From assembly GCF_027943255.1 (NCBI RefSeq), contig NC_072896.1, positions 42,248,501 through 42,312,500 of the forward strand: a stretch of 64,000 bases of DNA, written 5' to 3'. The DNA is from Anastrepha obliqua. Its lineage: Eukaryota; Arthropoda; Insecta; Diptera; Tephritidae. Positions 35,076 through 47,313 of this stretch are shown here, one piece after another (positions within the stretch are counted from its first letter, which is position 1; every line of letters begins with the position of its first letter). The notes beneath the pieces are model-generated. The model was not told where the DNA came from. It saw only the letters and a list, made by a program, of their open reading frames with translations, and made no database searches. A program made the translations under genes and the position numbers.

Positions 35076-36129
35076 CCTTTACAAGAAAGCTCAACGGCGT
35101 GCGGAAGGCTTAAGAACCGAGGTGAAAACCTGTATGATATTGTTTTACGAAATTTATTGTTTTTGCGGTCACATAGCAAAACTCCTTTTTCACTTCTAAC
35201 CAGTACCAACATTGCTTATGCTACCAGAACTTAATTTTTTCTATTAAAGCAAAATGTATACTTATGTATGTTTATGATTATGTGCATTTCAATATGAGTC
35301 GAGTATTCCATTCCCATGAACACTTTTTTGTTTAAGAAGCATTTAGTCAATCAATTCGCGCATTAAATTACCTACCGGCAAGAGAACGTCAGCCACAATG
35401 CGACTATTAAAATAGTCTGATTTTTTATTATCATAATAAAACAAAATAATAGACAGAATCACACGATCTTCACATGGCATTTGAAAATACACGAAATTTA
35501 TTAGCTCCTATCACGGCTGGCGAAGCATAAAGTCATAAAAATTTGTCAGCTGATCATCAAACTAATTTATTTTTATTCATAAAAGCAAACTGTCTGTCTA
35601 CGATTTGTGAACAAATGAGGCGATAGGATCATTTATTGCATTATCATTGGTGGGCATATTCATTAAGATTTCTAAATTTATATATTATATCTATTACATA
35701 TATGTTACATTACATATTTCAAATTCCTGCTGATAACTGCCTGGGTCCATTGACACCCTTCATTAAGGTTAGAGATCGCCAGCTTATTTAGTTAGGAGCG
35801 TACTTTTTGCAGTGTCTGCCTTCAAATGAAATTTTTTCAATAGAAATTCTGCGAACGCTAGAATTTTGTCTCCTTATTGCATTTGTTTCTGCAGGCAGTA
35901 ATCACCTAAGTTAACTTAGGAAATAATTGAATCTACCAAATTCTACTAATAAAATTCCATGCATATATGTACAAGGTGGCGCAAAACTAATAACCTTATT
36001 GGAAGAGTTATAATTTTTATAATTTTTGCACACTTGTGAATTGGACAGCTGCAGTATACAAACAGACAAGCAAAGATTTCCATCACTCAAAATGATTTTT
36101 TTATATAGTAAAAAGTTATTCGAAAAGAA
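35076..36129. other. Non-coding stretch
   Basis: No gene recognised. About 36045-36125 matches a segment at 52865-53000 (ACAGCTGCAGTATA..., ATTTCCATCACTCAAAA), an unnamed dispersed repeat. Confidence 0.4.
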
Positions 36130-36765
36130 AATTGCGGGGTTGTCTATGTAGTGGATGAGTCATTTCGCCTAAGGATAATATGGGTTCCTGGCCATCGCGA
36201 CATTGAGGGTAACTGTAGAGCCGATGAACTAGCGAGACTCGGCACCAAGTTGACCGATGAGTGCATAGACAATGACATAGGCATTCCCTTACAAACATGT
36301 AAGCTACTTATCCTTCAAGAAATCGTAAGGAAAGCAAACGCAAGATGGCGTAATGAAGCCACCTGCAAAATCGCCCATCAACTGTGGCCGACTCTTAGTG
36401 CTAAACGCACAGAATCTTTGCTAAGCCAAAATAAACACAATCTTAGCACACTGATTTCAGTCATAACGGGACATTGCCTAATAGGTAGGCACGCCCAAAG
36501 GATGGGTGTGCAAGGACACGACTTCTGTAGAAGTTGTCTTGATGAGGAAGAGGAGGAGACAATCTTGCACCTTCTGTGCCATTGTCCTGCTCTATCCAGA
36601 CGGAGATTTGCTATTCTAGGCAAACAATTTTTTAACGAATTGGAAGATCTCAGTTCCACAGAAATAGGAGATCTTCTAAAATTTTTGAAAAGCGCACAAT
36701 GGTTTTAGGAGAAATAGGGCAAGCTCCCCACAAGACAACCGCTTCAACCTAACCTAACCTAACCT
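36130..36765 (+). mobile_element. RNase H-type non-LTR retrotransposon 3' end, best copy (185-aa ORF)
   Basis: An open frame from 36151 to 36708. IIWVPGHRDIEGNCRADELA is the end of the RNase H domain; SVITGHCLIGRHAQRMGVQG and CRSCLDEEEEETILHLLCHC form the C-terminal zinc-binding tail of this element class. It ends with CCGCTTCAACCTAACCTAAC and further CTAAC repeats to about 36768, probably the element's 3' tail. 5'-truncated: no RT is attached. Copies A (21560) and 46300/59050 are older relatives. Confidence 0.8.
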
Positions 36766-36839
36766 ATGTATGTAGTGGATTCTTTTTAAAATCCCAAAAA
36801 ACTAACAAAAATATAATTTTCCCGATATATTGTTAGCTT

Positions 36840-37645
36840 ATTCGAAATAGCAAACACACCCCTCGTTTATGCAGCACAATTTCATTCACGTAGCTGTCTT
36901 GATTGGCTCGCTTCCTGTTAACCCAATTTTCAAAGACTTTGGTGACGGTTTCTAACTCTATATCACAAATGGCTTGCTCGATATCCATCTTAAGGGCTTC
37001 AATCGTTAAAGATGATTCACGTTCTATCGGTCCTTCACGGCAGCCAACAAAGAAGGTATAACAACGTAAAATCGTACCTCTGAGCTGGCCAGTTCACATC
37101 GATAACACGATTACCGAAATGACTCGCAAAGATCAATTGGGACATGTGCTGCATGGCCTCCTGCTGAGACCACAGATCATCCAAGTTCATATTTCCAATT
37201 TCCGGCCGCGAAAACGAGAAAAACGTTTAACATTTTTTTGCAGTGCTCACTGTTGGCCGAAAGTTCGTTTCCAGTACCATTTTCAAAGAACAAATGGGCC
37301 AATATTGTCAACGCTCCAAAATCCACAGCAAACTGTCATTTTCTGAGAAAGCATTGGCTTTTCAATGACCACGAGCCGGTTTTTCGATCCCACGATGCGG
37401 TAGTGTTGCTTGCTAACAAAGTCGCCGAGATGAAAATTCGCTTCGACGGAAAATATGATTTTGACTTCTTTTCAACAAGCGTACTTTTGGGTATATTGAT
37501 ATTAAAAATACGTTGGAAATATTCTCCAAAGCTGTTCAAGAGTAAAGCGATTCTTGTCATTCCGCGGAGATGCGATACTGCTTTTCTATCAAGATCTCCA
37601 GCGGGGAATCGACTTGCACTCAAGTTTTATGCCGCCTCGGAATGG
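36840..37645 (-). mobile_element. DUF4817/DDE_3 transposon fossil
   Basis: Shifting minus-strand frames read LGDFVSKQHYRIVGSKN (after the first Asp), MNLDDLWSQQEA (for QQDGA, second Asp lost), then RYDFTLLYLLCWLP (for CDLTPLDYFLWG). Deeply decayed. Confidence 0.65.
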
Positions 37646-37654
37646 CAAATGTTT

Positions 37655-37815
37655 TCTTATGAAGAGCATGAAATTTTTCATGCCAGAAATACACTCGGAG
37701 GTTTCCCATTGCCTGCCGAAGCGTGAACGCTATTAGAAAAAACACTATTTGGTGTTGCGTGCCCCCCGAGCGTGTCGAACCCGGGCCCTACCGGCTGCCA
37801 ACTCATTCGTCGCAA
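37655..37815 (-). mobile_element. tRNA-derived SINE, copy 7 (divergent partial)
   Basis: Shares CATGCCAGAAATACACTCGG and the CGCTATTAGAAAAAAC segment. The head side is different (GTCGAACCCGGGCCCTACCG), which looks like a tRNA B-box region of another subfamily. Confidence 0.65.
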
Positions 37816-39020
37816 CAAAACTCCATATCTATGTAAAATCGCTACCTTTCTGGTAATGTCTTTTAAAAAGTTATTGATAAAAACATATTGGATTAACGTA
37901 TAGGCCTCGGTATTTCATATGGGCATAAAAAGAGGCTTTTCGCGAAAATATGATTTTCTACTTAAGCCGTTATTTCTTGTGACCACATTTAAATATATTA
38001 TGAACTTGTAATCGAAAGCAGCATCATTTTCATGTCGGCTAATTGATTCGAATTTAAGTTGCCTTGTGCATTTAGCTCACTCCATAAGTTTTTATTTGTT
38101 TAAGTATCAAATCATGACTTTGAAATACTGTAACTGAGCGACAAATTTAGGGTTATCAAAGTGATTGACTTGAAAGTACAAACTTATGCACATATGTTAA
38201 ATATACTCGCCAGTTGGTGGGATATGGAAGTCGGTTAAATTTTTTTGTAAATCCGATTTATTGTATTGAAAATATTCCCTTCAGGCTCTAAGAAGTTTTT
38301 CGCTTTCCTTTTGTCGGCAAATACATTTGTAAGAATTGATATCACTCGAAGTGATATTCTTCTCAAATGTACGGCTAGAACGCGAAAATTTGATATTTTT
38401 AATGATCAATGAAAATTTTGGCTGCTATTTGACGAAGTCATGCAGAATTTTAATATAATACACTTTTAGGGTGTGCACTATGCGTAGGAACACTGCTTCA
38501 AATCGTTTTTCATACACGGAACACACTTTGTAAAAACAATATTCGCTTTCTAAATTTCTCACAAAATTAACAAATTGCACAACGCGCATTGCGAAAAGGA
38601 TACGCCTATTTAAATATTTGTATAACGAACTCTAACACAGAATTTTGCCGGTCACGCTTCTATTAGACAGACTGTACAAATGTATGCGCAGGGGAAACAA
38701 AGCCGTAAAAAAGTGCGCTGATAGCAAATAAATATTAGTACATACAAGGTGAAGTCCAAAATAAACAAGACTGAGCTAAAATAGAAACAACAAAAGCTTT
38801 GTTCTGATAACTTCGAGTTTATTTATTCAATATAGTCCCCTCTGGTCTCGATACGCGATCTAAAAGTTTTCCAAAGAGTCTTTCAGGTCATTGACTTTGG
38901 ATGGCCTCTAGGGACGCAAAACGTTTTCCTTTCATGACCAAATGCGATTTTCCGAATAGGTAGAAGTCATAGGATTGCGATTTCTAGTCAAAAAATCAGT
39001 CGCAAGAGTGGATCGATGAA
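37816..39020. other. Non-coding stretch
   Basis: No supported gene. About 38750-38990 reads like a decayed mariner end on the minus strand (complement of AAGACTGAGC... and CAAAGAGTCTTTCAGG), not secure. Confidence 0.4.
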
Positions 39021-39026
39021 ATGGTA

Positions 39027-39568
39027 TAGGGTTTTCCAAACAGAGGTGTTATTTTGATATTTAAAGAAAAATGCTATTTTTTAATATAAATGATCGGATG
39101 TTTATTTCATTATAAAGAGGAAGGTATGCTGTTAATAGTGGAAAATAACATCCGACTAATGACCATCACCACCACGCTTACAGGACAATATCCTTTTCGT
39201 GAAATTTTCCATAACCGAATTGCAAAGGGGCTGCCCTATGTCCTCGATAGACTCACGAATTCTATCTTTGAGGTCTTGAATCGACCCTGGACTGTTGACA
39301 TAGACCTAATCTTTCACCTGACCCCAAAGAAAAAAGTCACAAGGTGTTAAATCACAAGATCTCGGTGGCCAATTGTGATTACCTCTTCGAAAGATTACAC
39401 GGTCCGGAAACTTTTCCCGTAAAAGAAGTTGCTTGTGTGGCACTTAGCGCCGTCTTGTTGAAAATAAACGTTGTTCAGATCAATACCATCCAATTCCGGC
39501 CATAAAAATCGTTAATCATCTCTAATCTAATCTAAATAACACCTGTTATTGGAAACCCCTTTATTATT
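39027..39568 (-). mobile_element. Internally deleted DUF4817/DDE_3 element (about 540 bp)
   Basis: Inverted ends AGGGTTTTCCAAACAGAGGT and complement of AGGGGTTTCCAATAACAGGT. Inside, the minus strand reads LNNVYFQQDGAKCHTSNFF (second Asp) and RDLVI... then KDRIRESIEDIGQP-like C-terminus. The N-terminal half is absent, so it could move only with a transposase in trans. Confidence 0.72.
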
Positions 39569-39902
39569 TCTCTAAAATATTAAAGCTCCTTTCGTTGATA
39601 AATAACGGCAATTATTTATTTCACATTACTATTTACAGTTTGGTCACTGCGAATAATTTGCACACAAGTCAATAGCATTTTTTTGGTCGGCCCAACTGGG
39701 GTTCTAAATAGCTCTAATATTATTGGCTTTGTTAAAAATCAGTCGACAAAAGGGTGTGAGAATTTTTTGTGAACAAGCAATGAAGAGGCATAATAAATTT
39801 CTAAAGGAGTTCAAAATTTAATTGCAGGCTTGATACTTTTTTTATTACATGAGCTCAAGATTTTTAAGGATCCATATTACGATAATTATATATTATATAA
39901 AT

Positions 39903-40143
39903 ATGTTTGGTCGAGCTCCTCCTTCTATTTGTGGTGTGCGTCTTGATGTTGTTCCACACACGGAGGGACCTACATTTTCAAGCCGACTCCGAACGGTAGA
40001 TATCTTTTTTATGAGGAGGCAGAAATACACTCGGAGGTTTGCCATTGCCTGCCGAGGGGCAACCGCTGTTAGTAAAAACTTTTTCTTCATTTTGGTCTTT
40101 CACCGAGATTCGAACCTACGTTCTCTCTGAATTCCGAATGGTA
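39903..40143 (-). mobile_element. tRNA-derived SINE, copy 8
   Basis: Body from GTTTGGTCGAGCTCC to the B box complement GAGATTCGAACCTACG; truncated before the A box. Confidence 0.8.
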
Positions 40144-41006
40144 AATTCCGATAATTGGTTCTATTAAAATTAATTCAACGCTTGTGATCATTTGACTAAA
40201 ACTTCGGCCTATACAGTTCCAATTACTATCTCCTGATTTGCTACCTGGCTATTCAATAAACTAAAAAAACTCCTTCAGGACTGTCGTTTCGAGTGCATAT
40301 TCAATGTAAATGGCCGCAAGATTTTAAACCGTTTGGCAAATCTAGTTTAACAAGTGTTTTGAGAATGGGAAAAAAAACCTTGGCATTAGCGTACTTCGTT
40401 AGAGGGGTATTACAGTGAAGGAAACGCATAAAATTGGAAGATTAAATAAAGATTTTTAAACTAAGTCAGCGAGCAAATACCCTTGCGTATTCGTACAATT
40501 AATTACAAATAAAAATCCAGAAAATGTGTCCTACTTTTGAAATTACACAGCATACATATGTATGTACTTATGTAGATATGCCTTGGCTGTGCAGCTCTGC
40601 ACCGCATACCATCGCTATTGATAACCGACAAAGACCAATTAAGCCCGCAATAATATTAACATTATTTTCATGAGTTGAAAACAAATCTAAAAATAAGTAG
40701 TAAGGATGTTTATGTCTTCGACTATACTAAAGAGTAAAAATTGCGCTGTACAGATTGTGAACGGCTGCAGATTTTGTTGAAGATTTTTTTCAAGATCAGC
40801 AGACATAACCTCACGTCTTCATTTGAGATGAACTATTGCATGAGAGCTGTCACTTTCATTGCATGCGGAACAATTGTCGTAGGAGTATTTTTTACGTGTT
40901 ACCGCAAAAAACATGTTTGCTTTTGCGAGCAAAAGAAAAAAGTTTATTGAACGAACAATAAAAAAAATGTCGGTATACCAATCTATTCGGCGCCTTTATA
41001 TGTATG
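40144..41006. other. Non-coding stretch
   Basis: AT-rich; CATA/TATG microsatellite at 40551-40572. Nothing else recognised. Confidence 0.45.
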
Positions 41007-42480
41007 TACCAGGGTTGTCTTTTATATTTTACACCTTTGCAACATTACGTGTGAAAAGATGTAATTTAATTTTTTTATTCGAAAAGTTTGGTAGTTTGAC
41101 CACTTGCAAGCTTTATTTGTTTTTTTTTCAGTGAGTTGAAAAATTTATCTCGCTCAAAAGATGGAATCAGCTCGAGAAAATTTTCGTGCGATGGTTTATT
41201 ACAATTTTCGACATAGATTATCGAAATAGGAGTGCGTTGATGAACTTGTTTCGACTTTTGGCGTTAAAGCACCACACATAGCCAGTGTGAAACGCTGGTA
41301 CAACGAGTTCAAAAGTGGCCGTCGAACTTTGCAGGATGAATTTTGTGAAAATCATCCAAAAACGGTTGCTGTGCCACAAACAATCAGTGCTGTGTGGCAA
41401 TTGTTAACAAGATCGTCTTAGATCTTATCGCGGGACCTGCATACATTCAATATTGCATGAACATTTGGTCGTCAAAGAGATTTGTTCTTGTTGGACAATG
41501 GGACAATTGCCCAAACAATGACTTATGTCGATTTGTGTAAAGAAATATTGATGAAGTTCAGTCGGGGTAGTTCAAAGCACATCTTTGACATCATAACAGG
41601 CGACGAATCTTGAATCATGAACTGGGAACAAAACAGCAATCGACAATATGAGTGTTCCAATGAGAGCTTAATGAAAAGTTGTTCGCGGAAGAAACACTTC
41701 ATAGCAAATGGTAAAATGACCGCCTATTTCTTTAGAAAGTCTAGTCATGTTGCAACTGTACCACTAGAGAAAAACAAAACAGTCAATTCTGAGTGCAAAC
41801 AAATGATTGAAGTTTACCAGAAGCTTTTGGATAATTAAGGAAAACCAACCGCCGTAGCCGAATGGGTTCGTGCGTGACTACCATTCGGAATTTACCGAGA
41901 GAACGTCGGTTCGAATCTCGGTGAAACACCAAAATTAAGAAAAACAGTTTTTTAATAGCGGTCGCCCGTCGGAAGGTAATGGCAAACCTCCGAGTGTATT
42001 TCTTCCATGAAAAAGCTCCTCATAAAAATATCTGCCGTTCGGAGTCAGCTTGAAACTGTAGGTCCATTTGGGGAACAACATCAATACGCACACCACAAAT
42101 AGGTGGAGGAGCTCGGCCAAACACTCAAAAAGGGTGTACGCGCCAAATATATATATATAACCGCCGAAGACAAATCACCTTTTACCAAGTCAATGGAAGC
42201 TTTTACGTATCGGCTAAGACAATGGAGCTTTTGAGCACACCAAAGATCGAATTACAAAACTATAATGGCACCTAATGATTTCTTTTTCTTTCCGAACATT
42301 AAACATAAAATGCGAGGTCAACGTTTTTCAACGCCTGAAGAAGCTGTCGAAGCCTTTAAACCGCTCATTTTGGAGGTATTCGGAAGTATTAAAAATGTTA
42401 AATGGACTAATGGGTTTAGGTGAAGTACTTCGTTTTTAAATTTATCTTTTGACTTCACCCAAATCTCATTAAACCCAAAT
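41007..42480 (+). mobile_element. SETMAR-type mariner fossil interrupted by a SINE
   Basis: Start MESARENFRAMVYYNFRHRL at 41161, then FGVKAPHIASVKRWYNEFKS (HTH), IITGDES (first Asp), FFRKSSHVATVPLEKNKTVN, and after the SINE APNDFFFFPNIKHKMRGQRF (last Asp) and STPEEAVEAF. The second Asp block is missing near the SINE. Several stops. Confidence 0.8.
41847..42147 (+). mobile_element. tRNA-derived SINE, copy 9 (full length, nested)
   Basis: Complete head (CCGCCGTAGCCGAATGGG; GGTTCGAATCTC), body and (TA)n tail. AACCGCCG appears at both borders and may be the target duplication. It sits inside the mariner fossil. Confidence 0.87.
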
Positions 42481-42527
42481 TAGAGGGAAATGTCGGCCTA
42501 CACTAATTTTGGTTTTATGAGCCACAA

Positions 42528-43870
42528 TATATCGGGTGTTTTTAGCTGCATGAGAACTATGGTTTGACAACTGAGAATAGCAAACTGTGTTGACATTTCT
42601 GGTCAATATGGTTTTAACGCCAGAAGAACGCTCCAAATTGAAAAAAAAAATAATAATAAATACATCTGTTCGCGAAGTTTATAGAGCACTTCATCCACTT
42701 AATGTGCGGTTTATATGTATGCTGGCGGCACACAGTGCGGCCGATTCCCGAAAAGCTGGCCAAAACTCAAAAAATTAAGTAATTGATTCAAAATTTCTTA
42801 CTCGGGGGTTGTCGGGGTCGCTGATTACGAATTTGATCTTAAAATTTTGAAAATCCACCCCCTTCCACACCTATTGGCCACCCCCTCACGTGAAATAGCG
42901 TATATTCAAGAACATAATCAAGATTATATGTTAATTTATATGTTTTCGGGGTCGCAAGGTAGCAAGTGGTAGCAGCTGAATCTTGTTTTATTCAGTAACC
43001 ATTACTTTTTTGAGTAACCTTTAATAGGTTTCAAAGCAGCATATGACGGCGTTGTATTACTATACAGTTTGAAAACTCAAATTTTATAAAAAAAAATTGC
43101 AAAAAATGTATCTACGTATTGCTGCAGCTAAAAATTTTGTGTCGAGGTATTGATATGTACTAAAGATTTCTCGTATTTTGCTAACCTTCCGAAGATGATT
43201 CCATTTGGTTTTGTTCAATTTACTCCATTACAAAATCTTTCAAATGTGTACAACTTTCACTATTCATCGACAGTAATACGATGCTTAAACGAAGGCCACG
43301 TTGCGACTGAAAATACAGAGGATACTTAGGGTACAGGACGTTGCTATGAACGGTTTTCAATACTCAAGGCATTACTGTAGCCAACCCAAAGACAAAAAAA
43401 CTCTATCTAGAAACTTTTTTTTCGACTTTTGGTCAGCTTTTTGGGAATCGGCCGCACTGTGCGGCATCATCGGTCCTTATTTCCTTCGAAAGAACAAAAA
43501 TAAGGGTGAAGCTGCCGTTACGGTGAATGATGAGCACCCTCGAGCCATGTTGACTGAATTTTGTTTCCAAAAATTAATCAGCTAAATATCGACGACATTT
43601 GGTTCCAACAAGACGACACAACTTGCTATACAGCGTGCTTAGCAATCGATTTACATATTGCAATATTTAAGCCACAATACGCCCAGATTCATGATAAAAA
43701 GTAGTCAAAAATTTGACTTTTCGATTGTTGTACCGGATATCATGTTCAAAAAATAAATGCCATGAAATTATCTACCAGATTATAATAAAACCAAAAATTT
43801 ATTCCAACAATATTTATGTTTTGTATTATCATTTTATGTTCTCAAGCTCTTAAAAAAACACCCGATATTT
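42528..43870 (+). mobile_element. DUF4817/DDE_3 transposon fossil with both ends
   Basis: Inverted ends ATATCGGGTGTTTTTAGC and the complement of ATATCGGGTGTTTTTTTAAG. Plus strand: MVLTPEERSKLKKKI (HTH start), VREVYRALHP, then SAALCGIIGPYFLRKNK, AAVTVNDEHPRAMLTEF and NIDDIWFQQDDTTCYTACLA (second Asp). About 1.34 kb, near full length, but a rearranged centre and stops make it inactive. Confidence 0.78.
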
Positions 43871-44895
43871 GTATAGTACATACATATATTATATCCACGA
43901 GTAAGCATTCTAATTTGATTGCATATATATTTGTAAGTTTAACCATTTATATTTTATAATTAAATGAGGACATTAACTCATATTTATTACATAATTAAGA
44001 AAAAAGCACATAATCTCTCATAACGACTCGAGCCAGCGGCTTATTACATCAAAACCCGCAACATGAGTAGCGAAGCAGGTTCCATTGATGAAATACTATT
44101 GGTACCAAACTAGGAACGAGTTTCACTAGTTTAGGTTATACGTACGGCATATCTGTAATATTCGCTTATGCACCTACATACACATACATATATACATTTA
44201 GATTTTACATTTGTAAGCCCCGCAAAAACAGTTACAGTTGTATATTGGACTTTCGCTTAACTAAGAAAAATATTATGGCAACATTTGATAGCCTTAATCT
44301 ATGGTGAGTGAGGCGAAAATAAAGCATTTTAAATTTATTTATTCTATTTTCGGTTACAAAGTTATTGAATTTCTACGTTAATATGGTGGGAAAACAAGTT
44401 TTGCTAACGAACCCAGGCGCGCATTTCCATGTGATTACACCTACGTATTTTTACAAATATACTTGACATTTTCAGTATTATCGAAAGATATATATAGCAC
44501 CGATCTCTTCCAAAATGTATGAATTGAACTTATGGAAATATGTAGATTCGGTTAGAATTAGGTATCATTAAAATATGTTAGGCAAAGAACTTCACATAAC
44601 AGTGTGCAGCAAATGTTAAATTGGCTCGTAAATTATTTTCGAATTTTGGACTCTATAATATATGTAGATATACAGACCTAGGGGTGATATTACTTTGCTT
44701 CTGACTTGCTTACATATACATACATATCGTACGTATATATTGCACCCTATCATCAAGCCTCACGCGTGGACGGCACATGACTCATGGCTAAAGTTGTACT
44801 TTTGCTTTTCTGCATTAGCCAGCGATCAATACAACTATGCTAAACAACATACATACATACATATGTACATTCAAAATATCTACATTGTGCATATA
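43871..44895. other. Non-coding stretch
   Basis: AT-rich with CATA microsatellites near 44170-44200 and 44840-44870. Nothing recognised. Confidence 0.45.
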
Positions 44896-45239
44896 CAGTA
44901 GCGCACACTGAAATCCGGGCATCCGAAAATCAGCATAATTTTCATTGTATATATTTTGGCAACCCAAACCTACGCCGAAGTTATTTTTATCCCTTTGCCG
45001 CATACAGGCTCATATATGGTATTGCAATTTTGAATCAATTTTGTTTCCAAATTAAATATTATAAAAAAAAATCAAACTATCTTAATGCGACCAATATATA
45101 TTTATAAATAATAAAACGCAAAAAAATTGTCTAAGATTTTATGACATTTCGAACTAACCTCACTTTTTTGCAAGATAATGAAAAAGCAGAATTGAAGTGC
45201 AAGTTCATTTCCCGCAAACGTTAACAGAGTATAACGTAA

Positions 45240-45440
45240 GTAATTTATGCACTTTGCACTTTGCCCAGCATGTGGAGAGGAGGATGAGACGGCGAACTAC
45301 TTTCTGTGCGTCTGCCCCGCCTTCACTCGTATCAGGCTTGAGGTCTTTGGCACTGATGTGTTAAGAAGCGACCACCTTCGCACCTTGGCACTCCACCATC
45401 TATTCAGATTTCTTCGGAGGTTGAGTAGATTTAAAGAAAA
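45240..45440 (+). mobile_element. Non-LTR retrotransposon C-terminal fragment
   Basis: LCPACGEEDETANYFLCVC then PAFTRIRLEVFGTDVLRSDH: the Cys/His tail of RNase H-bearing non-LTR elements, related to 33090-33520. Open over 65 codons. Confidence 0.72.
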
Positions 45441-46298
45441 GTAAAAAGGGAATCCAAGTGCAGTACAATGGATTTAATTGTGTCTGAGAGCTGCACTTGC
45501 CAGTCTGTCCCGACAAAAAAACAGTAATTTATTTTCATGGAGTCGGTGTACTCATCTTTCTAGACGGAAAATACTTTTTCCGCTTTTGAACTGTTTTCTA
45601 TACTTTACAACTAGTTTTATATTATATGGATCCGAGAAAAAAAAAAAATTAAAACTTTTTCATTATTTCTGTTTTAATATGTCCTATTGATAATTAAATA
45701 AAGCTATTTCCATCGTGAAACAATTTTTTTCAATGCTTTATTAATTCATGTATTAAAGGGTTAAAAGTTAAAAACGGATATCTATACTAATACCTTAGCT
45801 GATTTAATATAACATTTAAAAAAAATTAGAGCCTGTGGAAAAAATTGGAAATTATTTATTGAATGAATTTTTGAAGTGTTTCATAACAATCATTTTGAGT
45901 ATTTTTCACAGTAATATTTTTACTATTTGAAAGTTGAAATTAGTTTGAGGAAAAATTATAATCTTACTAAGTCCAATTTTAGCACTAATTTCGCTTAGGC
46001 TATAGTTTTCGCGATGTAAAGTTAAAGTTTTAGTTTTATTACACTCGCTGCTGGTATGTGTATGGTTCTGCATTTTTAACTTTTTTTACAACCTAACAAT
46101 CGCACATTCAAATAATGATAAAACAAAGGTATGCGAACAAAAAAAAAGCCAAATCTACTAGACGCACAATTCGCACAGCGGCAATAGAAATACTTCTCCA
46201 CTGGCATCCAACCCAATTGGTGGTTAAAAACTCAGGTAAAAAATTTGCACTAAGACTGACGATGACTTTGCTCACAAAGGTATTTTGGTCACAATAAC

Positions 46299-47230
46299 AT
46301 GCAGGACATAAGCGGAAGGTCAGATTACGTTATTCCACATGTAAACTTTGACAAAAAGCCTGGTTTTGTAACAGAACAGAATGGTAGGCAAAGGGATTTG
46401 GATTCCTATTACCCCGCATACAATTTCTTTGCTGATGGATCCAAAATGACGGAAGAAGTAGAATCAGCTGTTTTCTGCCCGTAGTTTGATATCCAAAAGT
46501 CTCTCAGGCTTCCCAATAACTGTAGCATATTTCAAGCTGAGATCTATGATGTATCCAAAGTAGCTCAATTAGCGTTGGAATTTATTCCCTTCGACACTCC
46601 CATATACATCTTCATCGATAGTAAAGCTACTATTTAAGCAATAAAGGCTGTAATGACTAGCTCGGAATGCGTGCAATACTATAGAAGCAAGAAAAGACAG
46701 GTTACATTTTACTGAGTACCAGGGCTCAAGGGAATAGAGGGAAATGAGAAAGTTGACGAGCTTGCTAAGGCAGGCCCCCGCTTGCCTAGGATGAGTACGT
46801 CGAACATTCTCAGTTTTGAAGACGGCACTAGACGAAGAACTAACTCTGAAAACACAGTCCCACAAGATTGCCAAAATAATGCTACGAACTTGCAACACGA
46901 AAATTGTATTCCATTACTGATTGGTGTACTGACGGGACATTGTCTTATTCCATATCACGCAGCTAAAATGGGATTGGTCCAGAATGACGCGTGTAACTTA
47001 TACGAGGAAGAAAGGGTGCGTTAGAATACCTCCTTTGCCACTATCCTGCTCCAAGCAGAACTCGTTACAACAGCCTGGTATTGGAATACTTTTCATCTCT
47101 GAAGGGTATTGCTGACAAAAATTTCAACTATTTATTAAAACTCATGTTTAAAACGACTCCAACAACACTAGTAAAACTATGGGCTCTTGTGGTCTATGTG
47201 AGATCTATTCAGATCAGCCAGATATATAAT
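46299..47230 (+). mobile_element. RNase H-type non-LTR retrotransposon fragment
   Basis: NFFADGSKMTEEVESAVFC begins RNase H, IFQAEIYDVSKVAQLALE carries the conserved Glu, TPIYIFIDSKAT the Asp, GLKGIEGNEKVDELAKAG the end motif, then VLTGHCLIPYHAAKMG. Premature stops at several points. Confidence 0.78.
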
Positions 47231-47313
47231 ATGTACCTAACCTACTAGACGCTGTCAAAATTAAACTATAATTGATCGCTACACAAGTGTCCGGATTTCA
47301 GTGACCGCTACTG

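Larger units (their letters stand above)
44896..47313. mobile_element. Tc1-like transposon shell with TA duplication, carrying non-LTR insertions
   Basis: CAGTAGCGCACACTGAAATC at 44896 is matched by its complement ending at 47313 (two mismatches in 23 bp), each flanked by TA. The minus strand near 46030-45950 reads LTLHRENYSLSEISAKIG, a Tc1-type HTH. Two non-LTR fragments listed separately lie inside, which explains the 2.4-kb length. The catalytic domain was not found. Confidence 0.6.

Noticed and set aside
36735..36770. Telomeric repeat
   Set aside because: Only a few CTAAC units, located exactly at the 3' end of a non-LTR element; flies also do not use this kind of telomere repeat.
44695..45003. 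Small ORFs around 44.7-45.0 kb
   Set aside because: Built from CATA microsatellite and a transposon end.
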